In this document: piece by piece, positions 1 through 6,230 of the stretch
Position numbering within the stretch: position 1 is the stretch's first letter
Layout of the letters: every line of letters begins with the position of its first letter
Assembly (NCBI RefSeq): GCF_910579375.1
Contig: NZ_CAJTUJ010000045.1
Coordinates: 1 to 13,427 of the forward strand
Source of the DNA: an uncultured Rikenella sp.
GTDB lineage: Bacteria; Bacteroidota; Bacteroidia; Bacteroidales; Rikenellaceae
DNA length: 13,427 bases
Direction of reading: 5' to 3'
Translations under genes and position numbers: made by a program
The notes under the pieces: model-generated
The model's input: the letters and a program-made list of their open reading frames with translations, nothing else
The model's database searches: none
What the model was told of the DNA's origin: nothing

Positions 1-1067
1 AGTCCGACCTCCATCCGTTCCGGATAGCCCTTTTCGCGAGCCATACGCACGAATTCCGAGATCGGTGCCGCCGCATCCGGCGTGAACGGCCCGTTGATGT
101 ACGGTTCCAGCGTCGAAAGATCGATCTCGATCACCCGGTCGTAGTACCGTTCCGGATGCTCCAGCACCGTAGCGTCCGCTTGCAAACAACTTGCAGCCAC
201 TCCGTCGGCCAGCTCGGCCACGTCGCTCCGCCCGGTCGCCCGCAGGTAGTCGCCCATCCGTGCGTCGTACGGAAAGAGCGAGGTCGTCGCTCCCACCTCC
301 GCGCCCATGTTGCAGATCGTGGCTTTCCCGGTCGCCGAGATGGTCTCCGTCCCCGGCCCGAAGTATTCGATAATGGCGTTCGTCCCCCCTTTGACGGTCA
401 GGATGCCTGCCAGCTTCAGAATCACATCTTTCGGCGATGTCCAGCCGCCCAGCCGCCCTGTCAGCCGCACGCCGATAATGCGCGGCATCTTCAACTCCCA
501 CGCCATTCCGGCCATCACATCCGCGGCATCGGCTCCGCCGACCCCCACGGCGATCATCCCCAGCCCGCCGGCATTCGGCGTATGCGAGTCCGTGCCGATC
601 ATCATCCCGCCCGGAAAGGCGTAGTTTTCGAGCACCACCTGATGAATAATCCCGGCTCCCGGTCGCCAGAATCCGATTCCGTATTTGTTCGACACCGACG
701 ACAAAAAGTCATAGACCTCCCGATTGACCTCCCGGGCAGCCGCTAGGTCGATGTTTGCCCCCCGATCGGCCAAAATCAGGTGGTCGCAGTGCACCGTAGT
801 CGGCACCGCCACCCGCTCGCGTCCGGCATTCATGAACTGGAGCAGGGCCATCTGTGCCGTGGCATCCTGCATGGCCACCCGATCCGGAGCGAAATGGACG
901 TAGTCTTCGCCGCGTCGGAAAACCGGTCGCTGGGTGTCGTCGGCGAGGTGCGTCAGCAGGATTTTTTCGGCCAGCGTCAGGGCATGACCGGTCGTCCGCC
1001 GCGCCCGATCGACTCCGTCGGGCATCGTGGCATACCGCCGCTGGATCATCTCGATGTCGAAAGTCAT
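1..1067 (-). CDS. acn: Aconitate hydratase, N-terminal part (gene runs off the left edge)
   Basis: Aconitase interconverts citrate and isocitrate in the cytoplasm as part of the TCA cycle. The visible 355 codons are open throughout and match the mitochondrial-type aconitase family closely. HCDH at residues 93-96 holds the Asp-His pair of the active site, TDSHT at 159-163 holds the conserved Asp-Ser-His, and CNMGAEVGATTS lies near 252-263. The window ends just after the sequence MEVGL, so the GSCTNS segment with the first iron-sulphur cysteine and the later CGPC pair lie outside; cluster binding cannot be checked here. By comparison with family members near 750 residues, about half the protein is present. 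The start is the ATG at 1067 (MTFDIEMIQRRY), which gives a normal N-terminus. A hairpin at 1120-1146 separates it from the upstream SIMPL gene, so it probably has its own promoter. The family assignment is secure; the bacterial subclass name (AcnA or AcnM type) is not settled. Confidence 0.96.
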   Translation of the reverse strand, partial: MTFDIEMIQRRYATMPDGVDRARRTTGHALTLAEKILLTHLADDTQRPVFRRGEDYVHFAPDRVAMQDATAQMALLQFMNAGRERVAVPTTVHCDHLILADRGANIDLAAAREVNREVYDFLSSVSNKYGIGFWRPGAGIIHQVVLENYAFPGGMMIGTDSHTPNAGGLGMIAVGVGGADAADVMAGMAWELKMPRIIGVRLTGRLGGWTSPKDVILKLAGILTVKGGTNAIIEYFGPGTETISATGKATICNMGAEVGATTSLFPYDARMGDYLRATGRSDVAELADGVAASCLQADATVLEHPERYYDRVIEIDLSTLEPYINGPFTPDAAAPISEFVRMAREKGYPERMEVG

Positions 1068-1108
1068 AGAAGGGTTATTAAAAATTTTTCGTAATTCCGT
1101 TTCCGAGC

Positions 1109-1116
1109 GCAATATA
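1109..1116 (-). promoter_or_regulatory. Possible -7 box for the aconitase gene
   Basis: On the minus strand the sequence TATATTGC matches the Bacteroidota -7 consensus TAnnTTTG at six of eight positions. It would give a leader of roughly 35-40 nt before the ATG at 1067. The match is imperfect and no -33 TTTG is evident, since the upstream region is occupied by the terminator hairpin. This is a weak call made from position and partial match only. Confidence 0.25.
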
Positions 1117-1119
1117 CGA

Positions 1120-1146
1120 AAAACAGCGGGATTTACCCGCTGTTTT
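1120..1146 (-). terminator. Hairpin terminator after the SIMPL gene
   Basis: An 11-bp perfect inverted repeat (1120-1130 with 1136-1146, loop ATTTA) has AAAACAGCGGG on one arm and CCCGCTGTTTT on the other. Read on the minus strand it follows the SIMPL stop codon at 1183 by about 37 nt, and a run of T closes the 3' arm. It should end the acyltransferase-SIMPL transcript and insulate the aconitase gene. Confidence 0.8.
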
Positions 1147-1182
1147 GTGAAAGGATGAACAGAATCGGTGGAATCTGTTAAA

Positions 1183-1881
1183 TTATTCCAACACGAAGCG
1201 TACCGTGACATTCTGGTTCACCCGCACGTCGTTGAACCGGAGGTTCGACATGGCATCGTCCTGAACGGCATTTCCGGTCATCACCCCGGCAGCCTTACTG
1301 CGCAGCATGACGAGACCGGCTTCCGGAGCCGACGAGTAGGACTGAATGTAGATCGCCTTGCCGATCCGCTGTCCGAGCGCAGCAGCGAGTTCCGATGCGG
1401 TGATCTGAGCATTCCGCATCGCCTTGACACGAACCTGTGCCTGAAGCTCCCGCAAATCGCTGCGCGTGCTCTGGCTCAACGAGGCGTTCGATATGCCGTT
1501 CGTCTGCAAAGCATTGAAAACGGCTTCCACCTGATTCGGCTCGGTCAGCGTCAAGAGGTAGTTCTTGTATTGGTAGACATCTTTCCGTTTGCCGCTGGCA
1601 TTGGACTGGCTGGTAATGACCAGTTGTTTTTTGATGTCCACTCCGGCAGCGTCGAGCGCCGTGGCCAACGATCGTTCCAGCTCGGCGATGGTGGTCTTCC
1701 CTTTGCTCGGTGCCTCCGAAATGCCGATTGCGATGCGGAACTTATTGGGCATCACCGCCGTATCGGCCGAACTGCTGATTTCGACGTACGGAATCTGTTT
1801 GTCGAGGTCTGTTCCCTGGGCCCATGCGCTCCCGGCACCGATCATCAGGAGTGCCGAAGCGATAAAAAGCATTTTTTTCAT
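1183..1881 (-). CDS. Secreted SIMPL-domain (DUF541) protein
   Basis: This 232-residue protein starts with a clear Sec signal peptide (MKKMLFIASALLMIGAGSAWA, cleavage likely after AWA or AQ near residues 21-22), so it is exported to the periplasm or beyond. The rest fits the SIMPL/DUF541 family. That family has an N-terminal strand region with the pattern VEISSSADTAVMPNKFRIAIGI, a central stretch of alternating helix and strand, and a C-terminal FNDVRVNQNVTVRFVLE tail resembling the usual final beta strands. SIMPL proteins have no agreed biochemical activity; a role in envelope stress has been suggested for some. The start is the ATG at 1881, because upstream codons in the same frame belong to the overlapping acyltransferase region and do not look like a protein. 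It lies 5 nt after the acyltransferase stop, so the two are almost certainly cotranscribed and perhaps translationally coupled. Confidence 0.88.
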   Translation of the reverse strand: MKKMLFIASALLMIGAGSAWAQGTDLDKQIPYVEISSSADTAVMPNKFRIAIGISEAPSKGKTTIAELERSLATALDAAGVDIKKQLVITSQSNASGKRKDVYQYKNYLLTLTEPNQVEAVFNALQTNGISNASLSQSTRSDLRELQAQVRVKAMRNAQITASELAAALGQRIGKAIYIQSYSSAPEAGLVMLRSKAAGVMTGNAVQDDAMSNLRFNDVRVNQNVTVRFVLE

Positions 1882-1886
1882 GACTT

Positions 1887-2990
1887 TTATCCGATTAAGT
1901 ATTTGTGACAAGGCAGTTTCTGCAATAACCGTACCACACCGGCCGAAACCGCGAAAGTCGCTGCAGCGATCAACGGTATCTGGAGGTAAGGCGGCCATTC
2001 GACGTACTGTTTCACGAAATCGTATGTCACCTGTACGATGAAAAAGTGGCACAGGTAGATTCCGAAGGTCAGCGACGCCCACCGTCCGAGCCGGGCCTGC
2101 GTCCGCGGGTTCGAAATCCGAACCGTCTGTAAAGCCGTGAATACGCCGTAGGTCATCAAAAAGACGCTGAATCCGGTGAAAAACCACGGGATTTCGAGGT
2201 AGGCGTAGTCGGTCGGGAAGTAGCGCTGTGTCCAGATAAATCCGCCGCAGGTCAGGGCGTATCCTGTCACAAAACAGATGGCCGATCGAATGCGTATCTG
2301 TTTCTTAGACCGGCGGGAAGGGTAGAGGTTTAAATAGTGGGCCAAAATCAGGTATCCCAGAAAGCCGCTGACATAGTAGAATGTCCCGAACGGGTTCCAG
2401 TCGCACTCGCCGAAAATACCGGTGTGTCCGTAGTTGCCGACGTAGCCGAAGAACGGGGCCAGAACTCGGATATAAGGAATGAAGAGGGTGAATCCCCATA
2501 GGTACAGGAATCGTTTCAAGTCTTTCCGCGAGGCCTGCGCCACCCACGGCGAGACGATCGGCAGAATCAGGTAGAGCCCTGCCAACATATAGAGGTACCA
2601 CAGCGGCGTGGTGACATAATTGAAGTTCAGCGGGAACGAGGCGATATAGTAAACGGCATTCGCCCCTTCGGCGTGTCCGTAGGCCCGGTAGAAAAGGGGG
2701 GTCAGCAGGCTCCAGAAGAGCAGCGGTACGAGTATGCGTCCCAGTCGCCGGCGATAAAAAGTTCCCATATCCGTCCGAACCGGCAGGAGCAGTACGCCGG
2801 AGATCATGACGAACAATGGTACGCAGGCGCGCATCAGGCTGCCCCAGCAGACGCCCGACAGAAAGGCTGTCCGGTCTTCATCGAAGCGGGCGACGAAGAA
2901 GTCGCCGCTGTGGGAGAAGACTACCAGGAAGCAGGCCGTGATGCGCAATAAATCGAGCCACGGAATCCGGGTAAGAGAGTTGTTTTGCAT
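1887..2990 (-). CDS. Acyltransferase family 3 integral membrane protein
   Basis: This 367-residue polytopic membrane protein belongs to the acyltransferase-3 family (OafA/OatA/WecH type), which moves acyl groups, often acetyl, onto sugars of cell-surface or exported glycans. Family marks are WLDLLRITACFLVVFSHSG at residues 11-29, with Arg16 and the conserved catalytic-type His27, an RRRLGRILVP segment near 80-89, WYLYMLAGLYLILP in the middle, and a late FGIYLCHFFIVQ helix. About ten hydrophobic helices are visible. No SGNH hydrolase domain is fused to it. The acceptor cannot be told from sequence, and no glycan cluster lies beside it. The start is the ATG at 2990 (MQNNSLTRIPWLD); it places the first motif at the usual distance. 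A near-perfect -7 box ends only 7 nt upstream, so the transcript may have almost no leader. The SIMPL gene follows directly. Confidence 0.9.
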   Translation of the reverse strand: MQNNSLTRIPWLDLLRITACFLVVFSHSGDFFVARFDEDRTAFLSGVCWGSLMRACVPLFVMISGVLLLPVRTDMGTFYRRRLGRILVPLLFWSLLTPLFYRAYGHAEGANAVYYIASFPLNFNYVTTPLWYLYMLAGLYLILPIVSPWVAQASRKDLKRFLYLWGFTLFIPYIRVLAPFFGYVGNYGHTGIFGECDWNPFGTFYYVSGFLGYLILAHYLNLYPSRRSKKQIRIRSAICFVTGYALTCGGFIWTQRYFPTDYAYLEIPWFFTGFSVFLMTYGVFTALQTVRISNPRTQARLGRWASLTFGIYLCHFFIVQVTYDFVKQYVEWPPYLQIPLIAAATFAVSAGVVRLLQKLPCHKYLIG

Positions 2991-2996
2991 GGCAGA

Positions 2997-3004
2997 CAAA
3001 GATA
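2997..3004 (-). promoter_or_regulatory. -7 promoter box for the acyltransferase-SIMPL unit
   Basis: On the minus strand TATCTTTG matches the Bacteroidota -7 consensus TAnnTTTG exactly. It ends 7 nt before the ATG at 2990, so transcription would begin within about two or three bases of the start codon. No TTTG is seen at the expected -33 position. Confidence 0.55.
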
Positions 3005-3022
3005 AATTTTTCCGCCGATAAG

Positions 3023-3052
3023 TTGGCGGTTTGGGCAAAAAGGGCTATTTTG
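3023..3052 (+). promoter_or_regulatory. Candidate promoter for the small membrane protein/ABC operon
   Basis: TTGG at 3023-3026 and TATTTTG at 3046-3052 are separated by 19 nt, which is the usual distance between the Bacteroidota -33 (TTTG) and -7 (TAnnTTTG) elements. The -7 element is one base shorter than consensus. Transcription would begin near 3057-3059, at the foot of the small hairpin that precedes the ATG at 3071. It lies back to back with the acyltransferase promoter in an 80-nt divergent gap. Confidence 0.4.
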
Positions 3053-3054
3053 CA

Positions 3055-3070
3055 GGGAAAAATCTTTCCC
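3055..3070 (+). promoter_or_regulatory. Small inverted repeat directly before the start codon
   Basis: GGGAAA at 3055-3060 and TTTCCC at 3065-3070 form a 6-bp stem with a 4-nt loop, and the next base is the A of the ATG at 3071. It could act as an operator or as a leader hairpin that hinders translation. It is short enough to be chance. Confidence 0.3.
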
Positions 3071-3292
3071 ATGAAACTTTTCAACAGCGAGAACTGGACG
3101 CGCCGGACGGTGCTCGGGGGATTGGGTTGGGCTTATAGTGTCATGCTCTTTACCGAGATCGTCAATTATTTCGGGTTCGCTCAATCATCATATTGGCGAT
3201 GGGAGGTAGTCGTCATCAAATTAGTTATTTGGACGCTCTTCGGCCTGACTTTCGGCCGGTGGCTCTTGCTGAAAAGGCCGCTGAAAAAATAA
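3071..3292 (+). CDS. Small two-helix membrane protein of unknown function
   Basis: I do not recognise this 73-residue protein. It has an N-terminal charged stretch (MKLFNSENWTRRT), a first hydrophobic segment near residues 14-35, a short polar aromatic loop (SSYWRWE) and a second hydrophobic segment near 45-66, ending in a basic tail (LLLKRPLKK). This is the layout of a small inner-membrane protein with two helices and basic ends. The ATG at 3071 was chosen because the longer in-frame alternative at 3023 runs through the promoter region. It is 24 nt upstream of the ABC ATPase gene on the same strand and is probably its cotranscribed leader gene. In many bacteria a GntR-type regulator sits in this place; this protein has no DNA-binding motif. 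It might be an accessory subunit of the transporter, which is inference from position. Confidence 0.7.
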   Translation: MKLFNSENWTRRTVLGGLGWAYSVMLFTEIVNYFGFAQSSYWRWEVVVIKLVIWTLFGLTFGRWLLLKRPLKK

Positions 3293-3316
3293 TCCGAAAT
3301 CAAATTTGAAAAACGC

Positions 3317-4144
3317 ATGATACGATTTCAAGATGTATCGTTCAGTTATCGGAACGAGCGGTTGTTCCACGGTTTGAACTTCGACCTGCGCCGCGGAGCG
3401 ATCTACGGTCTGCTGGGGAAGAATGGGGCGGGGAAGAGCACGCTGCTGAAGCTGACGGCGGGATTGCTGTTTCCGAAGGCGGGCGAAGTGTCGGTCTTGG
3501 GCCGGACGCCGAAACGGCGCGAACCGACCTTTTTGTCTCAGATTTTTCTGGTGCCCGAGGAGTTCGACCTGCCGCGGATGAATATGCGGGAATATGCCCG
3601 GGTGTACGGTTGCTTTTATCCCGATTTTTCGCATGAACAGTTGGCCGACCTGATGCGCGAGTTGGAGGTGTCGGAGACCCAGCCGTTTCATCGGATGTCG
3701 CTCGGGCAGAAGAAAAAGGCCTGCATCGCTTTTGCCCTTGCCTGCCGGACGCCGTTGTTGCTGATGGACGAGCCGACCAACGGGCTGGATATTCCGTCGA
3801 AGAGCGTTTTTCGGCGGGTGGTCGCTGCGGCGATGGACGAGGGGCGGACGGTGGTGATTTCGACCCATCAGGTGCGCGATCTGGATCGATTGATCGACTC
3901 GGTGGTGGTGCTCGACGGCAGCGAAATCTTGCTGAACGCCACGACGGATGAGATTACCCGGCGGTTGCAGTTCGTGCGGCTGGAGGAGAACGAGCCGGCC
4001 TTGTATGCCGAAGAGACCATTCACGGACGATGGGGAGTGCGACCGAACGAGGCGGGAGCGGATTCGCCGTTGGATATGGAGTTGTTGTTCAACGCTGCGG
4101 TTGCCAATCGCGAGGCGATTAAAAATCTTTTCAATCGGGGCTGA
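3317..4144 (+). CDS. ABC transporter ATP-binding protein (YtrB/CcmA-like)
   Basis: This 275-residue cytoplasmic ATPase would drive the permease encoded next to it. All ABC motifs are present: Walker A GKNGAGKST at residues 34-42, Q-loop Gln75, signature MSLGQKKK at 127-134, Walker B LLLMDEP at 147-153, D-loop GLD at 156-158, and H-loop His184 in ISTHQ. The signature reads SLGQ rather than the standard SGGQ; similar variants are seen in this ABC-2 subfamily, so the protein need not be inactive. Residues 205-275 form a C-terminal extension after the ATPase core, usual in this group. The substrate is not evident: the family includes antibiotic and peptide exporters and transporters of unknown cargo. 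It follows the small membrane protein by 24 nt and precedes the permease by 5 nt, so the three form one operon. Confidence 0.93.
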   Translation: MIRFQDVSFSYRNERLFHGLNFDLRRGAIYGLLGKNGAGKSTLLKLTAGLLFPKAGEVSVLGRTPKRREPTFLSQIFLVPEEFDLPRMNMREYARVYGCFYPDFSHEQLADLMRELEVSETQPFHRMSLGQKKKACIAFALACRTPLLLMDEPTNGLDIPSKSVFRRVVAAAMDEGRTVVISTHQVRDLDRLIDSVVVLDGSEILLNATTDEITRRLQFVRLEENEPALYAEETIHGRWGVRPNEAGADSPLDMELLFNAAVANREAIKNLFNRG

Positions 4145-4149
4145 AACGT

Positions 4150-4917
4150 ATGAAAGATTCATTTTCCTGGAGACGGCTGGGCCAGGTGGCTCGGGCCGAA
4201 CTGGCGGGTGAGCGGCGCGCCTGGGGGCTGAGGCTGGGCGGTTGCCTGCTCTTTTGCCTGATGATCTATATGGCTTGGAACACCGATACGATTTTCGGAC
4301 GCAAGGAGGTGCATGACATGTACGGCTATCTCGTGCCGCGGATGATCGTCGGAGTAGGGTGGGGGATTGCCGTGATGTTCAACCTATCGCGCAGTTTCAG
4401 ACGCTATTCCTCTCACGGCCGGGCGGTCGAGGCGTTTATGGTGCCGGCGGCGCAGAGCGAAAAGTTCGTGTGGGTGGTGTTGAAAAATTTCGTGGCCGTG
4501 CCGGTTATTCTGCTGGCGATTGTCGGGTTGAACGACCTGTTTTGGGCGGAATGGCTGGGGTTCGATGATCTGTTTACCTTGTTTGCGAAGGGTTGGGCAT
4601 CCGTTGTGGAGAGTTCCCGGGCTTCCTGGTGGGGCCTGATGATGAGTCTGTACGGATTGCACGTTCTCTCCACGATGGCTTTTTTTCTGGCCGGGGCGGC
4701 GCTCTTCCGGCGACACCCGTTTTTGTGGACGGTGTTGGTGCAATTCGTGCTATGCAATCCGTTGAGCTTCATGGTGACGCTGGCACCTTACCTGACGTGG
4801 GTCGAACTGTCTCGGATCAACGGGGTGGTGATGCTGAATCTGATTATTTTGGGACTTTGTACCTTGTGGATGTGTATCGCCTGGTGGCGGTTTTCCACCC
4901 TGCAACAGACCAAATAA
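4150..4917 (+). CDS. ABC-2-like transporter permease
   Basis: This 255-residue membrane protein is the probable channel partner of the ATPase encoded 5 nt upstream. About six hydrophobic segments are visible, near residues 27-43, 59-80, 111-130, 160-185, 190-212 and 226-246. The segment VEAFMVPAAQSEKFVWVVLKN (about 93-113), between the second and third helices, resembles the LPxSxxEKF motif common in ABC-2 permeases of Bacteroidota and Gram-positive bacteria. That is the best evidence for the family, as overall sequence similarity in this group is low. The protein would act as a homodimer or with another membrane subunit; the small two-helix protein at the head of the operon is a candidate. 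The start ATG at 4150 is the first one after the ATPase stop. Transcription ends at the hairpin at 4924-4954. Exported substrate unknown. Confidence 0.82.
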   Translation: MKDSFSWRRLGQVARAELAGERRAWGLRLGGCLLFCLMIYMAWNTDTIFGRKEVHDMYGYLVPRMIVGVGWGIAVMFNLSRSFRRYSSHGRAVEAFMVPAAQSEKFVWVVLKNFVAVPVILLAIVGLNDLFWAEWLGFDDLFTLFAKGWASVVESSRASWWGLMMSLYGLHVLSTMAFFLAGAALFRRHPFLWTVLVQFVLCNPLSFMVTLAPYLTWVELSRINGVVMLNLIILGLCTLWMCIAWWRFSTLQQTK

Positions 4918-4923
4918 AGAGCC

Positions 4924-4954
4924 GGGGCGAGTTTTTTTTCGAAAAACTCGCCCC
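4924..4954. terminator. Shared bidirectional hairpin terminator
   Basis: A perfect 13-bp inverted repeat (4924-4936 with 4942-4954, loop TTTCG) has four G-C pairs at its base and five A-T pairs near the loop. It fills the 45-nt gap between the converging permease gene (stop at 4917) and MFS gene (stop at 4963), and would end transcripts from both sides. T-runs after the stem are weak on either strand, so termination may rely mainly on the stem. Confidence 0.8.
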
Positions 4955-4962
4955 CGTTGTGT

Positions 4963-6141
4963 TTACCTCAACTTATTTCGATTGAAATAGGGGCCTGCCC
5001 ACAGCAAAAAGAGCGTCAGTCCGATGCACAGCAAGAAGGTGCCGAGCAGAAAAGCCGACGAGTAGGAGGTGTGCTGGGCGATAATCCCCCCTAACAAAAC
5101 CCCCGATCCCACGCCGAAATCCCACGAAGTCAGGTAGGTGGCATTGGCCGTTCCGCGTTGGTTGTGGTGGGCCAGATTGATGAACATCGTCTGGAGCGTC
5201 GGACAGAGCAGGCCGTACCCCACGCCGATCGAAACGCCGCATCCGTAGAACGACAGCGGGTGTTTCAGGAAAACGAAACAGAGGAAGCTCGCGATCAGAA
5301 GCACTATGCCGGCCTTGCTGACCGCCGTCAGATAGCCCCGGTTGATGAGTTTTCCGGATATCAGGCGCGATACGACCAGTCCGCCCGACAGGCAGACGAA
5401 AAACATCCCCGTTCCGCTGGTCAGCCCCACCTCTTCGACCCCATACACGGCCACATAGGTGCTCAGCACGCCGTAAGCGAACGAAAGGAAGAGTGTCGTC
5501 ACCGCCCCCGGAATCCCTTTGAGCAGCAGGAAACGGTCGAGCGACAAGGTCTGTTTGGCTCCCACGGCTTCGGTCTTCTTCTCGCGCACGAACGAACCGA
5601 CGCACAATCCGATCAATCCCACTCCCAAAGCGGTCGCGAAAATCCAGTTATAATCGGGCGTGGCGTCGTGAATCATCAGGGCCGCCATCGGGCCGATGGC
5701 CATAGCCAGATTGGTCGATACGCCGAAATAGCCGATCCCTTCGCCCCGTCGGGAGGCCGGCATGACATCGATCGCCACGGTGTTGACCGAGACGGTCACC
5801 ATGCCGAACGCCATTCCATGCGTCGCCCGCAGGATGATAAACGCCGTCAGCACGCCTGCCAGCATATAGCCGCCGAAGTAGGAGATGAAAAAGGTGTAGC
5901 AGATCAACAGGAGCGGTTTTCGCGGGAAGCTGTCCACCATGAACCCGGCGAAAGGCCGAAAGAGCAGCGCCATGATGGTGTAGGACGAAAGAATCAGCCC
6001 GGCGGTTGATTTCGTGACGGCGAACCGGTCGGCCAGAAACATCGGGAGGATCGGCAGCAGCATATAGAAGGCGAAGAACATCAGAAAGTTCGCGCCGCAG
6101 GCCGCCCAGAAACTGCCGGTCCATAATTTGTCTTTCACCAT
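4963..6141 (-). CDS. Major facilitator superfamily transporter, probable drug/metabolite efflux type
   Basis: This 392-residue inner-membrane protein has about twelve hydrophobic helices, the usual size and layout of a 12-helix MFS carrier. The loop between helices 2 and 3 carries a recognisable motif A (GFMVDSFPRKP, about residues 66-76, with Asp70, Arg74 and Lys75). Near residues 140-160 the stretch SRRGEGIGYFGVSTNLAMAIGP matches the helix-5 antiporter-type region often seen in AraJ/YdhP-like exporters. The second half repeats the fold (GKLINRG near 270 and NQRGTANATYLTSWDFG near 335). The export role is inferred from these motifs and the substrate is unknown. The start is the ATG at 6141, about 26 nt after an exact -7 box. 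It is a single-gene unit: the blaR1-like gene upstream ends at a hairpin, and the downstream end is the terminator shared with the ABC permease. Confidence 0.9.
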   Translation of the reverse strand: MVKDKLWTGSFWAACGANFLMFFAFYMLLPILPMFLADRFAVTKSTAGLILSSYTIMALLFRPFAGFMVDSFPRKPLLLICYTFFISYFGGYMLAGVLTAFIILRATHGMAFGMVTVSVNTVAIDVMPASRRGEGIGYFGVSTNLAMAIGPMAALMIHDATPDYNWIFATALGVGLIGLCVGSFVREKKTEAVGAKQTLSLDRFLLLKGIPGAVTTLFLSFAYGVLSTYVAVYGVEEVGLTSGTGMFFVCLSGGLVVSRLISGKLINRGYLTAVSKAGIVLLIASFLCFVFLKHPLSFYGCGVSIGVGYGLLCPTLQTMFINLAHHNQRGTANATYLTSWDFGVGSGVLLGGIIAQHTSYSSAFLLGTFLLCIGLTLFLLWAGPYFNRNKLR

Positions 6142-6166
6142 TGGGGGTTATCTAAATATCCGGCCG

Positions 6167-6174
6167 CAAAGGTA
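6167..6174 (-). promoter_or_regulatory. -7 promoter box for the MFS gene
   Basis: The minus-strand sequence TACCTTTG matches TAnnTTTG exactly and lies 26 nt before the ATG at 6141. It would give a leader of about 20 nt. The upstream -33 region falls close to the hairpin that ends the blaR1-like transcript, and I see no clear TTTG at the standard distance. Confidence 0.6.
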
Positions 6175-6190
6175 GAGAATTATTGGCAAA

Positions 6191-6218
6191 GCGGGGATTG
6201 CCGACAGGCAATCCCCGC
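6191..6218 (-). terminator. Hairpin terminator after the BlaR1-like gene
   Basis: A perfect 12-bp inverted repeat (6191-6202 with 6207-6218, loop GACA) begins 13 nt after the stop codon at 6231. On the minus strand it is followed by TTTGCC and AT-rich sequence, not by a long T-run. It should end the blaI-blaR1 transcript and isolate the MFS promoter just beyond it. Confidence 0.75.
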
Positions 6219-6230
6219 TGATGGAGAGTA

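Noticed and set aside
100..200. A possible frameshift in the aconitase gene near the left edge.
   Set aside because: On careful codon-by-codon reading the frame continues without interruption to the window edge and the residues match the family throughout (ATGRSDVAELADGV, then YYDRVIEIDLSTLEPYINGP).
156..746. A 196-codon open frame on the plus strand opposite aconitase.
   Set aside because: The minus-strand aconitase frame is continuous and conserved through this region; the plus frame is its antisense shadow.
3221..4162. A 313-codon open frame on the minus strand opposite the ABC ATPase.
   Set aside because: The plus-strand frame carries all ABC motifs. The opposite frame is low-complexity (many Arg, Gln, His) and has no domain.
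5158..6009. A 283-codon open frame on the plus strand opposite the MFS gene.
   Set aside because: The composition is hydrophilic and Arg/His/Gln-rich with no domain, while the minus strand encodes a typical MFS carrier.
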